From Candidatus Dormiibacterota bacterium (lineage in GTDB: Bacteria; Chloroflexota; Dormibacteria; Aeolococcales; Aeolococcaceae), in the NCBI GenBank assembly GCA_019236085.1, contig JAFAJR010000363.1:1-6660 (forward strand): 6,660 bases of DNA, given 5' to 3'. Position numbers and translations under genes: made by a program. The stretch's first letter is position 1. Each line of letters begins with the position of its first letter. This document shows, in pieces, positions 1-5,249 of the stretch. The notes under the pieces are model-generated. The model ran no database searches, was not told the origin of the DNA, and saw only the letters and a list, made by a program, of their open reading frames with translations.

Positions 1-840
1 GTCACCGACGGCGCCGAGCTGCTGCGCGGCGTCGACGAGAACGGCAACGAGATGACCGTTCGCACCAAGTACGCGGGCCATGTGAAGGTCGGCGCCAAGG
101 AAGTCACGGTTCGCACCACCGACGAGGAGTCGCGGGAGTATGCAATCCCGGCGGCTGCGCAGATCGTGGTCCGCGACGGTGACCACGTGAGCGCCGGCGA
201 CAAGATCACCGAGGGTTCGGTCAGCCCCCAGGAGCTGCTCCTGGTGCGCGGGCGCGACGAGGTGCAGAACTACCTGGTGCGCGAAGTGCAGCGCGTGTAC
301 CGCAGCCAGGGTGTCGAGATCAACGACAAGCACATCGAGGTGATCGTGCGGCAGATGATGCGCAAGGTCCGCATCGACAACGCCGGCGACACCGACCTGC
401 TGCCCGGCGAGATCGTCTCGCAGTTCGAATGGGAGGAGGCCAACGCCAAGGCGCTGAGCGAGGGCGGCGAGCCCGCCATCGCACAAACGGTGCTGCTCGG
501 TCTCATCAAGGCCGCGCTCAACACCGCGTCATGGCTGAGCGCAGCATCCTTCCAGGAGACCACGCGAGTGCTCACCGAGGCGGCGATCTCCGGCAAGATC
601 GACAAGCTGCGCGGTCTCAAGGAGAACGTGATCATCGGCAAGCTCATCCCCGCCGGCACCGGCCTCGACTACTACCAGAAGCTCCGCGAGGAGGCGATCC
701 GCCTGTTCGAGGAAGAGGAAGAGGCCGCCGCGGCGGCTGCCGCGGGTGGCGGTGACGGCGTTTTGGTGGGAGCAGGCGTGGGTGCGGAGTTCGGCGACAT
801 CGAGGGCTCGCCCTCACTGGAACCCGACCCGGCAAGTTGA
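1..840 (+). CDS. rpoC: DNA-directed RNA polymerase subunit beta' (C-terminal part, 5' truncated)
   Basis: This is the C-terminal 279 residues of the largest catalytic subunit of RNA polymerase. The reading frame is open from base 1, so the gene begins upstream of the window. The ATG at 52 is internal and not a start. Family hallmarks are visible: the biotinyl-like barrel segment with GDKITEGSVSPQELL (about 205-240), the block GVEINDKHIEVIVRQMMRKV (about 313-372), the near-invariant SAASFQETTRVLTEAAI (about 538-591) and ENVIIGKLIPAGTG (about 622-663). These elements belong to the jaw/clamp end of beta', which sits near downstream DNA and omega. The usual GITKASL before the last block reads GLIKAALNTASW here, a lineage-type variation. 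After the conserved core comes a low-complexity tail of Glu, Ala and Gly runs (about 706-756), then an acidic non-conserved end and a TGA stop. rpoB would be expected just upstream. Identification is essentially certain. Confidence 0.98.
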   Translation, partial: VTDGAELLRGVDENGNEMTVRTKYAGHVKVGAKEVTVRTTDEESREYAIPAAAQIVVRDGDHVSAGDKITEGSVSPQELLLVRGRDEVQNYLVREVQRVYRSQGVEINDKHIEVIVRQMMRKVRIDNAGDTDLLPGEIVSQFEWEEANAKALSEGGEPAIAQTVLLGLIKAALNTASWLSAASFQETTRVLTEAAISGKIDKLRGLKENVIIGKLIPAGTGLDYYQKLREEAIRLFEEEEEAAAAAAAGGGDGVLVGAGVGAEFGDIEGSPSLEPDPAS

Positions 841-846
841 GTTGCG

Positions 847-873
847 GCGGCGGCCGCGACGCGTGGCCGCCGC
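847..873. terminator. GC-rich hairpin between convergent rpoC and ABM gene
   Basis: Nine perfectly complementary base pairs (847-855 with 865-873) enclose GCGACGCGT. The inner bases can add two Watson-Crick pairs and one G-U pair, giving up to 12 bp and a 3-nt loop. The hairpin begins 7 bp after the rpoC stop codon and ends 25 bp past the stop of the opposing gene, the right place for a terminator shared by two convergent genes. Neither strand has a U-tract after the stem, so it is not a textbook intrinsic terminator. U-less hairpins are common in high-GC bacteria, where they may pause polymerase or protect 3' ends. The structure is seen in the sequence; the function is inferred. Confidence 0.55.
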
Positions 874-898
874 ATCACCACCAGCACCACCGCTGATA

Positions 899-1186
899 TC
901 AGAGGTGGAAGTAGCGCTCCCATTCGCGCTCGCTCAGCAACGGCGCCACCTGCTGCTCGATGTTGGCTTTGAAATGCGGCGTGCCGCGATGCGACCTGAA
1001 GGCACCCTCGTCGATGTACTCCTCTAACAAGACGAAGCTATCGGCGTCGGACGACCGGTAGACATCGAAACGCAGGCAGCCGGGTTCACGCCTGGTTTCG
1101 GCGGCGTGACGTACCAGCGTCTCCGCCACCCGATCAGCCATGCCGGACCTCGCCGTGTAGCGGGCAATCACCGTCACCCCGGCCAT
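899..1186 (-). CDS. Antibiotic biosynthesis monooxygenase (ABM) domain protein, YgiN-like
   Basis: This is a 95-residue single-domain protein of the dimeric alpha+beta (ferredoxin-like) ABM superfamily. Members include the quinol monooxygenase YgiN, heme-degrading IsdG-type enzymes and cofactor-free oxygenases in polyketide pathways. The family pattern is clear: first strand VTVIARYTAR (residues 4-13), helix, EPGCLRFDVYRS (34-45), FVLLEEYID (51-59), then GAFRSHRGTPHF (61-72) and a C-terminal PLLSERE segment. The ATG at 1186 is chosen because ABM proteins start directly at the first strand. A GTG at 1213 would add nine unsupported residues, and neither start has a strong Shine-Dalgarno. The gene converges on rpoC and diverges from the small membrane protein gene, so it is probably monocistronic. 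The fold assignment is secure; substrate and even enzymatic activity cannot be read from sequence. Confidence 0.88.
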   Translation of the reverse strand: MAGVTVIARYTARSGMADRVAETLVRHAAETRREPGCLRFDVYRSSDADSFVLLEEYIDEGAFRSHRGTPHFKANIEQQVAPLLSEREWERYFHL

Positions 1187-1263
1187 GCGCGTTTCTCGAT
1201 TCGGCGACGCCACACATTCGTCATATCGCCGGCGGCCGGCCCAGGGTACGCTCGCGCTGCCCC

Positions 1264-1611
1264 ATGCCAGTGCTCCTCACGACGCTCTTTGCCGCGCCGC
1301 AGGACGTGTCGCACGCCACCGCCACCACCGGGTTCCTGCCCGATCCCGTCTTCCTGGCGGTCATCGCGGCCCTGCTCGTGTGGATCGTCGTCTACCTCCT
1401 CTACAAGCTGATCATGACCGAGCGCAAGGACTTCGGCATGCCGGTCCGGCGCCGCATCCTCTGCCGCAAGCTGCGGGTTGACCACGACCAGCTGGCCGAC
1501 GTCCCCCTGTGGTGGACCGACCTCCAGGTGCAGCTCGCGCTGCGCAACCACTGGAAGCAGACGCTCCGCGCGCCGGTCCACGCACCATCCGAGGCGGCGC
1601 CCCTGCTATAG
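1264..1611 (+). CDS. Small single-pass membrane protein, unknown function
   Basis: This 115-residue protein resembles no family I recognise. A short, mildly hydrophobic N-terminus (MPVLLTTLFAAPQ) and a Thr/Ala-rich linker precede one strong transmembrane segment at about residues 29-51 (VFLAVIAALLVWIVVYLLYK). A strongly basic stretch follows (K48, R54, K55, R62-R64, R68, K69, R71). By the positive-inside rule the C-terminal half, with PLWWTDLQVQLALRNHWKQ, would be cytoplasmic and the N-terminus outside. The start is the first ATG of the frame, with no in-frame alternative just upstream and only a weak, distant AGGG before it. The gene lies 18 bp ahead of the receiver-HD-GYP gene on the same strand, so the two may be co-transcribed. 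Composition matches its neighbours, and the well-formed transmembrane/basic boundary argues for a real gene. Confidence 0.68.
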   Translation: MPVLLTTLFAAPQDVSHATATTGFLPDPVFLAVIAALLVWIVVYLLYKLIMTERKDFGMPVRRRILCRKLRVDHDQLADVPLWWTDLQVQLALRNHWKQTLRAPVHAPSEAAPLL

Positions 1612-1629
1612 CCCCGCCGCTACAAAGCT

Positions 1630-2823
1630 GTGACGGCGGCGGAACGAAGCGCCTGCATGGCACACGATGCCAGCGGCAGCGTACGCCACCGTCTCGGCAA
1701 TGTCAGCGAGGGGGGCCTCGGAGGCATTTCGGGTTTGGCCAGAGTGCTCGTGGCGGACGATGACACGATCACGCGTCAATTCCTAACGCGCGCCCTGGAG
1801 CTCGGCGGGCACGAGGTCCACACCGTCGCCGACGGCTTTGAGGCGGTGTCGCGCATCACCAGCCCCGGTCTCTACGACGCACTGGTGACCGACTACGCCA
1901 TGCCGCGCCTCAACGGCATCGACGTCATCGAGCACGTGCGCGAGATCGACCCGATGCTGGCCTGCATCATCGTCACCGCCTACCGCGACCTCGACCTGGC
2001 GATGCGGGCGATGCAGGCAGGAGCAGTGGCCTACCTGCCCAAGCCGTTCCGCGCCGAGCACATCCTCACCGTCGTGGCCAACGCGCTGGAGCGCCGCGAG
2101 CTGGCCGAGGAGGCTCTGCGGCTGCGGGTGCTGGCCCCGATGCTCGAGCGCTTCACGCTGGTGCTGGCCAACACGATCGAGTCCAAGGACCCCGCGACGC
2201 AGAAACACGCCAACCGCCTGGTGAACCTCTCGCACCGCATGTCCGGCTACCTCGACCTCGAGCCCGGCGCCGCCGCCGCGGTCCGGTACGGCGCCTGCCT
2301 CCACGACATCGGCAAGATCTCGGTGCCCCAGGAGCTCCTGGTCAAGCCGGAGCCGCTCAACGATGTGGAGATGGCCGTCATGCGGCGCCACCCGGTGGTG
2401 GGTGCCGAGATCCTCGCCGACATCGACGCCTGGGACGACGTGCGGCGCATCGTGCGCCATCACCACGAGCGCTTCGACGGCCGCGGCTACCCGGACCGTC
2501 TCCAGGGGGAGTTCATCCCGCTCGGGGCGAGGCTGGTCTCGGTGGTTGACGCCTTCGACGTCATGCGCTCGGGGCGGCCATACGCAGCCGCCCGTTCGCA
2601 GGCAGAGATCCTCCGCGAACTGCGCCGCGAGCGTGGACGGCAGTTCGACCCCCACATGGTCGATGCCCTGCTACAGGTGCTCACCGAGGAGGACTTCACA
2701 GTGCCCGGCAGCGAGGACGAGATCCCCGAGCCTGCACTGGTCGGGAGGGTCGCCCCGCAAGCCGGCGCTATCGGCGGCTGGCTGGTGGGCGGCGAGCTGC
2801 TGCCGGTCAGAGCCCGGGCGTAG
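1630..2823 (+). CDS. Response regulator with receiver and HD-GYP domains (predicted c-di-GMP phosphodiesterase)
   Basis: This is a cytoplasmic two-domain regulator of up to 397 residues, numbered here from the GTG at 1630. Residues about 38-155 form a receiver: acidic pocket D43/D44, phospho-acceptor D88 in LVTDYAMP, T116 and K138 in YLPKPF. A helical linker (about 155-180) leads to an HD-GYP domain (about 180-352) with KDPATQKHANR, HDIGKI (H225, D226), H254 in RRHPVVGAE, HHHE (277-280), DGRGYP (283-288) and D307 in VVDAFD. Known HD-GYP enzymes hydrolyse cyclic di-GMP with a bound di- or trinuclear metal centre. The metal-binding and GYP residues are present, so activity is plausible. Phosphorylation of the receiver would control it. 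A short acidic and glycine-containing tail (about 353-397) follows. The first ~36 residues look non-domain; the true start may be ATG 1657 or, best supported, TTG 1735. No kinase gene is adjacent on this strand. Confidence 0.93.
   Translation: MTAAERSACMAHDASGSVRHRLGNVSEGGLGGISGLARVLVADDDTITRQFLTRALELGGHEVHTVADGFEAVSRITSPGLYDALVTDYAMPRLNGIDVIEHVREIDPMLACIIVTAYRDLDLAMRAMQAGAVAYLPKPFRAEHILTVVANALERRELAEEALRLRVLAPMLERFTLVLANTIESKDPATQKHANRLVNLSHRMSGYLDLEPGAAAAVRYGACLHDIGKISVPQELLVKPEPLNDVEMAVMRRHPVVGAEILADIDAWDDVRRIVRHHHERFDGRGYPDRLQGEFIPLGARLVSVVDAFDVMRSGRPYAAARSQAEILRELRRERGRQFDPHMVDALLQVLTEEDFTVPGSEDEIPEPALVGRVAPQAGAIGGWLVGGELLPVRARA
1720..1737 (+). promoter_or_regulatory. Candidate Shine-Dalgarno and TTG start for the receiver-HD-GYP gene
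   Basis: GGAGG at 1720-1724 lies 10 bases before an in-frame TTG at 1735-1737. That start would begin the protein with LARVLVADDD read as M-ARVLVADDD, exactly at the first strand of the receiver. The upstream in-frame starts, GTG 1630 and ATG 1657, have no comparable ribosome binding site. The motif is seen; its use as the start is inferred. Confidence 0.45.
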
Positions 2824-2835
2824 GGCCGGGAGGGG

Positions 2836-2861
2836 TCAGCGCCGTCCGGCGGCGGCGCTGA
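2836..2861. terminator. Hairpin at the convergent end of the HD-GYP and HAD genes
   Basis: Bases 2836-2844 pair perfectly with 2853-2861 (TCAGCGCCG with its complement). One G-U and one C-G pair extend the stem to 11 bp, closing on a 4-nt CGGC loop. It starts 12 bp after the HD-GYP gene's stop and includes the stop codon and last codons of the opposing HAD gene. There is no U-tract on either strand, and the overlap with Ala/Gly/Arg codons means it could be partly a product of GC-rich coding sequence. A role as a shared terminator is inferred. Confidence 0.35.
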
Positions 2862-3546
2862 GCAGCCCGGCCAGGTCGTCCTCCAGCATCGAGGCGCAGA
2901 GCGCTATCACGCCCTCAGGCCCCGGCCGGTCCAGGACAAGCCCGGCACAGCCCTTGGTCATCTCGGTGGCATTGGCCACCGCCACGCCGGCGCCGGCAAC
3001 GGCGATCATGCTGCAGTCGTTCTCCCCGTCCCCCACCGCCACGACGGCCTCCATGGCCACGCCGCAGGCCGCAGCCGCCGCCTCGAGGCCGAGCGCCTTG
3101 TCGATGCCGGTAGGCATGAGCATCAGCGAGTCGCGGTTGTGATGGAACGCCAGGTCCAACCCCAGGCCGGCCACCACCCGCCGCACCGGTGCAGTGTTCG
3201 TGGCGGGCGTCGAGATGATGCCCCGGCCCACCGCCAGCGGAGCGACACCGTCCCGGCGCAGCGCGGTCACCAGCTCCGCGGGCACCGGTGGGCCCAGCAG
3301 ACGGTCTCCCTGCGAGGTCCTGACTAGGGCGCCGTTCTCCAGGACGAGCGCGTCGAACATGCCCGGATCGTCGAACACGTTGTCCAGCTCCGCCACCGTC
3401 CGGCCCGTGACCAGGGCGATCAGGCGCCCTGAACGGCGCAGGGCCTCCAGGGCCTGACGAACCTCAGGCCCCGCCACGCCCCGCGTTGCGATGGTGTTGT
3501 CGTAGTCGGTGGCGAGCATCCGGAAGCGCATCGCTTCCATTGTCAC
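2836..3546 (-). CDS. HAD-superfamily phosphatase, Cof-type (subclass IIB)
   Basis: This soluble cytoplasmic hydrolase of up to 236 residues shows all four HAD motifs in order. Motif I is TDYDNT, with nucleophile D14 and acid/base D16. Motif II is LVTGRT (T47), motif III is the Lys in GIDKA (K150), and motif IV is GDGENDCSM (172-180), with Mg2+-binding D173 and D177. LENGA (69-73) and the cap inserted between motifs II and III (about 78-145) are typical of Cof-type phosphatases. These dephosphorylate sugar phosphates, phosphoglycolate or similar small metabolites; the substrate cannot be told here. The usual Gly in motif I (DxDGT) is Asn. Possible starts are GTG 3546, which has GGGGA 6 bases upstream, ATG 3540 and ATG 3531. 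The last gives MRFRMLATDYD, close to the family's usual N-terminus. The gene lies 27 bp downstream of the histidine kinase on the same strand, so co-transcription is likely. Confidence 0.9.
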   Translation of the reverse strand: MTMEAMRFRMLATDYDNTIATRGVAGPEVRQALEALRRSGRLIALVTGRTVAELDNVFDDPGMFDALVLENGALVRTSQGDRLLGPPVPAELVTALRRDGVAPLAVGRGIISTPATNTAPVRRVVAGLGLDLAFHHNRDSLMLMPTGIDKALGLEAAAAACGVAMEAVVAVGDGENDCSMIAVAGAGVAVANATEMTKGCAGLVLDRPGPEGVIALCASMLEDDLAGLLSAAAGRR

Positions 3547-3573
3547 CCGGTGTCCCCGATCGGCCGCGCCGGC

Positions 3574-4650
3574 TCAGCGGTCGACGCTGATGCGCACCTC
3601 GGTACCCCGCCCCGGTTCCGAGCGGATCTCCAGGCGGCCCTTCTCCAGCTCGGCCCGCTCCCGCATCGAGATGAAGCCGAGGTTGCGCGCGCCGTCCAGG
3701 TGCGCCTCGATTGACGGCAGGTCCATACCCACGCCGTCGTCGCGCACCACGGCGCTGACGAAGGTGGGTTGAAAGGTGATGATCACCTCCACGGTCTCGG
3801 CCTGGGCGTGCTTGCGCACGTTGTTCAGCGCCTCCTGCACGATGCGGAAGAGCGTCGGCTCGAGCGTCCCGGGCAGGCGCTCCTCCTCACCGACGATGCG
3901 CAGCGATGCCGTCACGCCGGTGCGCTCGGCGAACTCCTTGACGAACTTGCGCAGCGTCGGCACCAGCCCCAGGTCGTCCAGCGTCATGGGCCGCAGGTCG
4001 AAGATCAGCCTGCGCGTGTCGTCGAGCACGCCGCGCACGCCATCTTTGAAATCACGCAGCTCGCGAATGACGAGCGAGGGATCGCGCGTGATCAGCCGCT
4101 CGAGAATCTCAGCCTGCAGCACGAGATTCGCCATGGACTGCGCCGGTCCGTCATGCATGTCGCGAGCGATGCGCATGCGTTCTTCTTCGATGATCTGGAA
4201 CACCTGCCGCGACGCGCTGCGCAGCTTGACAGTCCCCTCGTCACGGCCTGCACCTGCGGCGGCGAGGTCGTCGAGGCTGCGATAGACGGCGCGCAGCATC
4301 TCCTGCTCGGCACGCAGCGCGCGGACCCGGCCGTCGAGGTCGGCGTGCCGCTCCTCCGCCGTGGCCAGGTCAGCTCGGGCGTTGGCCAGGTGGCGGAACA
4401 TCGTGTCGATCGACTTGGGCTCGACATCGGGAAGCTTCAGCAGCAGTGTGTGCCAGCGCTCCTCGAGGTCGCCGACGCGAGCCGCCGCCGACTCCAGGGT
4501 GGCACCGATGTTCGCCGAGTCACGTTCCAGGTCGGCGGCAGCTGTCTCGAGCTCCTCGATGCGGCGGCTGACGAGGAAGCGAACCCCCGAAAGCGCGGCC
4601 TGGTTCACCGTCGCGGGGGCCTCGCTGGGCGACATGGTCAACTCGGCCAT
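3574..4650 (-). CDS. Soluble sensor histidine kinase, DegS/NarL class (HisKA_3 + HATPase_c)
   Basis: This 358-residue kinase has no transmembrane segment or signal peptide and should be cytoplasmic. Residues about 25-155 are charged, heptad-like helices (EELETAAADLERD; ARADLATAEERHADLDGRV), predicted coiled coil, as in the sensory half of DegS. The HisKA_3 dimerisation domain follows: EEERMRIARDMHDGPAQSM (155-173), with phospho-acceptor H166 in the DMHD context. An RLIFDLRPMTLDDLGL block (214-229) connects to the ATPase domain: N box FRIVQEALNNVRKHA (268-282), G1 DDGVGMD (304-310), GFISMRER (325-332) and the closing GRGTEVRI. The start is ATG 4650, with ATG 4635 as an alternative. The frame stays open further upstream, but that part is antisense to the receiver gene and has Ser/Arg-rich shadow composition. 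The divergent neighbour is a stand-alone receiver, the likely partner; the HAD gene follows. The input signal is unknown. Confidence 0.93.
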   Translation of the reverse strand: MAELTMSPSEAPATVNQAALSGVRFLVSRRIEELETAAADLERDSANIGATLESAAARVGDLEERWHTLLLKLPDVEPKSIDTMFRHLANARADLATAEERHADLDGRVRALRAEQEMLRAVYRSLDDLAAAGAGRDEGTVKLRSASRQVFQIIEEERMRIARDMHDGPAQSMANLVLQAEILERLITRDPSLVIRELRDFKDGVRGVLDDTRRLIFDLRPMTLDDLGLVPTLRKFVKEFAERTGVTASLRIVGEEERLPGTLEPTLFRIVQEALNNVRKHAQAETVEVIITFQPTFVSAVVRDDGVGMDLPSIEAHLDGARNLGFISMRERAELEKGRLEIRSEPGRGTEVRISVDR

Positions 4651-4779
4651 TGTGTCACCAGACGGTCGCATGCCGGAACCATTCACGCGCGCGGAGCAAG
4701 GGGATGTGACAGGCCTGTTGCACGCTCCCTCGCCACCTTCCGGCGAGCGTACAACCGGCCAAGAGCCCGCATGACACAA
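4650..4779. repeat. 8-bp inverted repeat flanking the kinase/receiver divergent promoter region
   Basis: TTGTGTCA at 4650-4657 and its exact reverse complement TGACACAA at 4772-4779 sit at the two ends of the intergenic region. The first touches the kinase start codon and the second overlaps the receiver's ribosome binding site. A related TGTGACA lies between them at 4705-4711. In addition CAAGGGGA occurs twice, at 4697-4704 and 4777-4784, exactly 80 bp apart. The repeats are short, so chance is possible. The placement would suit binding sites for a regulator of both genes. Confidence 0.35.
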
Positions 4780-4792
4780 GGGGAATGGACGC
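4651..4792. promoter_or_regulatory. Divergent intergenic region of kinase and receiver genes
   Basis: These 142 bp must hold the promoters of the kinase (leftward) and of the receiver and its downstream gene (rightward). I find no convincing -35/-10 pair on either strand; TACAAC at 4750-4755 is a weak -10 candidate for the receiver. AAGGGGA at 4778-4784, 8 bases before ATG 4793, is a clear Shine-Dalgarno for the receiver gene. The kinase side has only a modest GGTGA close to its ATG. A small TCGCC/GGCGA hairpin lies at 4730-4746. Confidence 0.55.
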
Positions 4793-5233
4793 ATGCCTGA
4801 GCGCACCGGCCGTGCCGCACGAGTGCTGATCGCCGAAGACGATGACTCGCTGCGCCGGCTGCTGGAGCTGCGCCTCCAGGCAGACGGGTTCGAGACACAG
4901 GCCGCGGCTGACGGAGTCGAGGCGATGTCGGTGGTGGACCGCTGGCTGCCCGACGTCGTGGTGTGTGACGTGATGATGCCCCGGATGAGCGGCCTGTCGG
5001 TGTCTCTCGAACTTCGTGAACGTGACGCCACTGCCGAGGTGCCGATCATCCTGCTCACCGCGCGCTGCTTCGACGAGGACATTCAGCAGGTGATGGCGCT
5101 GGGTGGCATCGAGTACATCGGCAAGCCGTTCGATTTCATGCACCTCATCGCCACGATCCGCGCCATGCTGGGCGAAGTGCCGAGCTCGGAACCGCGACGC
5201 ATCGACCTGACCCTGGAGGGCACGCGCCGCTGA
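4793..5233 (+). CDS. Stand-alone receiver-domain response regulator
   Basis: This 146-residue CheY-like protein consists of one receiver domain (about residues 9-128) and a short polar tail. Visible receiver residues are the acidic pocket D16/D17 in VLIAEDDD, phospho-acceptor D59 in VVCDVMMPRMSG, T89 in ILLTAR and K111 in GKPFD; all are intact, so it should be phosphorylatable. No helix-turn-helix, enzymatic or other output domain follows; the tail (SSEPRRIDLTLEGTRR) is too short. The ATG at 4793 is preceded by a good Shine-Dalgarno. The gene diverges from the DegS-like kinase, its most probable phosphodonor, and ends 16 bp before the large membrane protein gene, with which it may form an operon. 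Single-domain receivers act through protein-protein contacts or as intermediates or sinks in phosphorelays. Which applies here cannot be read from the sequence. Confidence 0.93.
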   Translation: MPERTGRAARVLIAEDDDSLRRLLELRLQADGFETQAAADGVEAMSVVDRWLPDVVVCDVMMPRMSGLSVSLELRERDATAEVPIILLTARCFDEDIQQVMALGGIEYIGKPFDFMHLIATIRAMLGEVPSSEPRRIDLTLEGTRR

Positions 5234-5249
5234 GCGGCAGCGCATCCCG

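Noticed and set aside
1187..1213. Nine-residue extension of the ABM protein from GTG 1213
   Set aside because: ABM proteins begin at the first beta strand; no better ribosome binding site is seen for the GTG, so ATG 1186 is preferred, although not excluded.
1226..1242. GCCGGC-containing repeat between the ABM and small membrane protein genes
   Set aside because: Two copies of a short self-complementary hexamer are expected by chance at this GC content; no spacing or conservation supports a site.
1783..2655. 290-codon open frame on the minus strand opposite the receiver-HD-GYP gene
   Set aside because: It is antisense to a clear two-domain gene; its His/Val/Asp/Arg-rich translation has no domain and results from the codon bias of the real gene in GC-rich DNA.
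2363..3142. 259-codon plus-strand frame spanning the HD-GYP 3' end and the HAD gene
   Set aside because: Crosses two well-supported genes in other frames; Ser/Arg/Ala-rich shadow translation.
3769..4800. 343-codon plus-strand open frame opposite the histidine kinase
   Set aside because: Antisense to clearly recognised kinase motifs (H166, N and G boxes) and without a recognisable domain.
4651..5082. N-terminal extension of the histidine kinase frame to 5082
   Set aside because: The extra residues are Ser/Arg-rich, antisense to the receiver gene, and unlike any kinase domain; ATG 4650 or 4635 fits DegS-type length.
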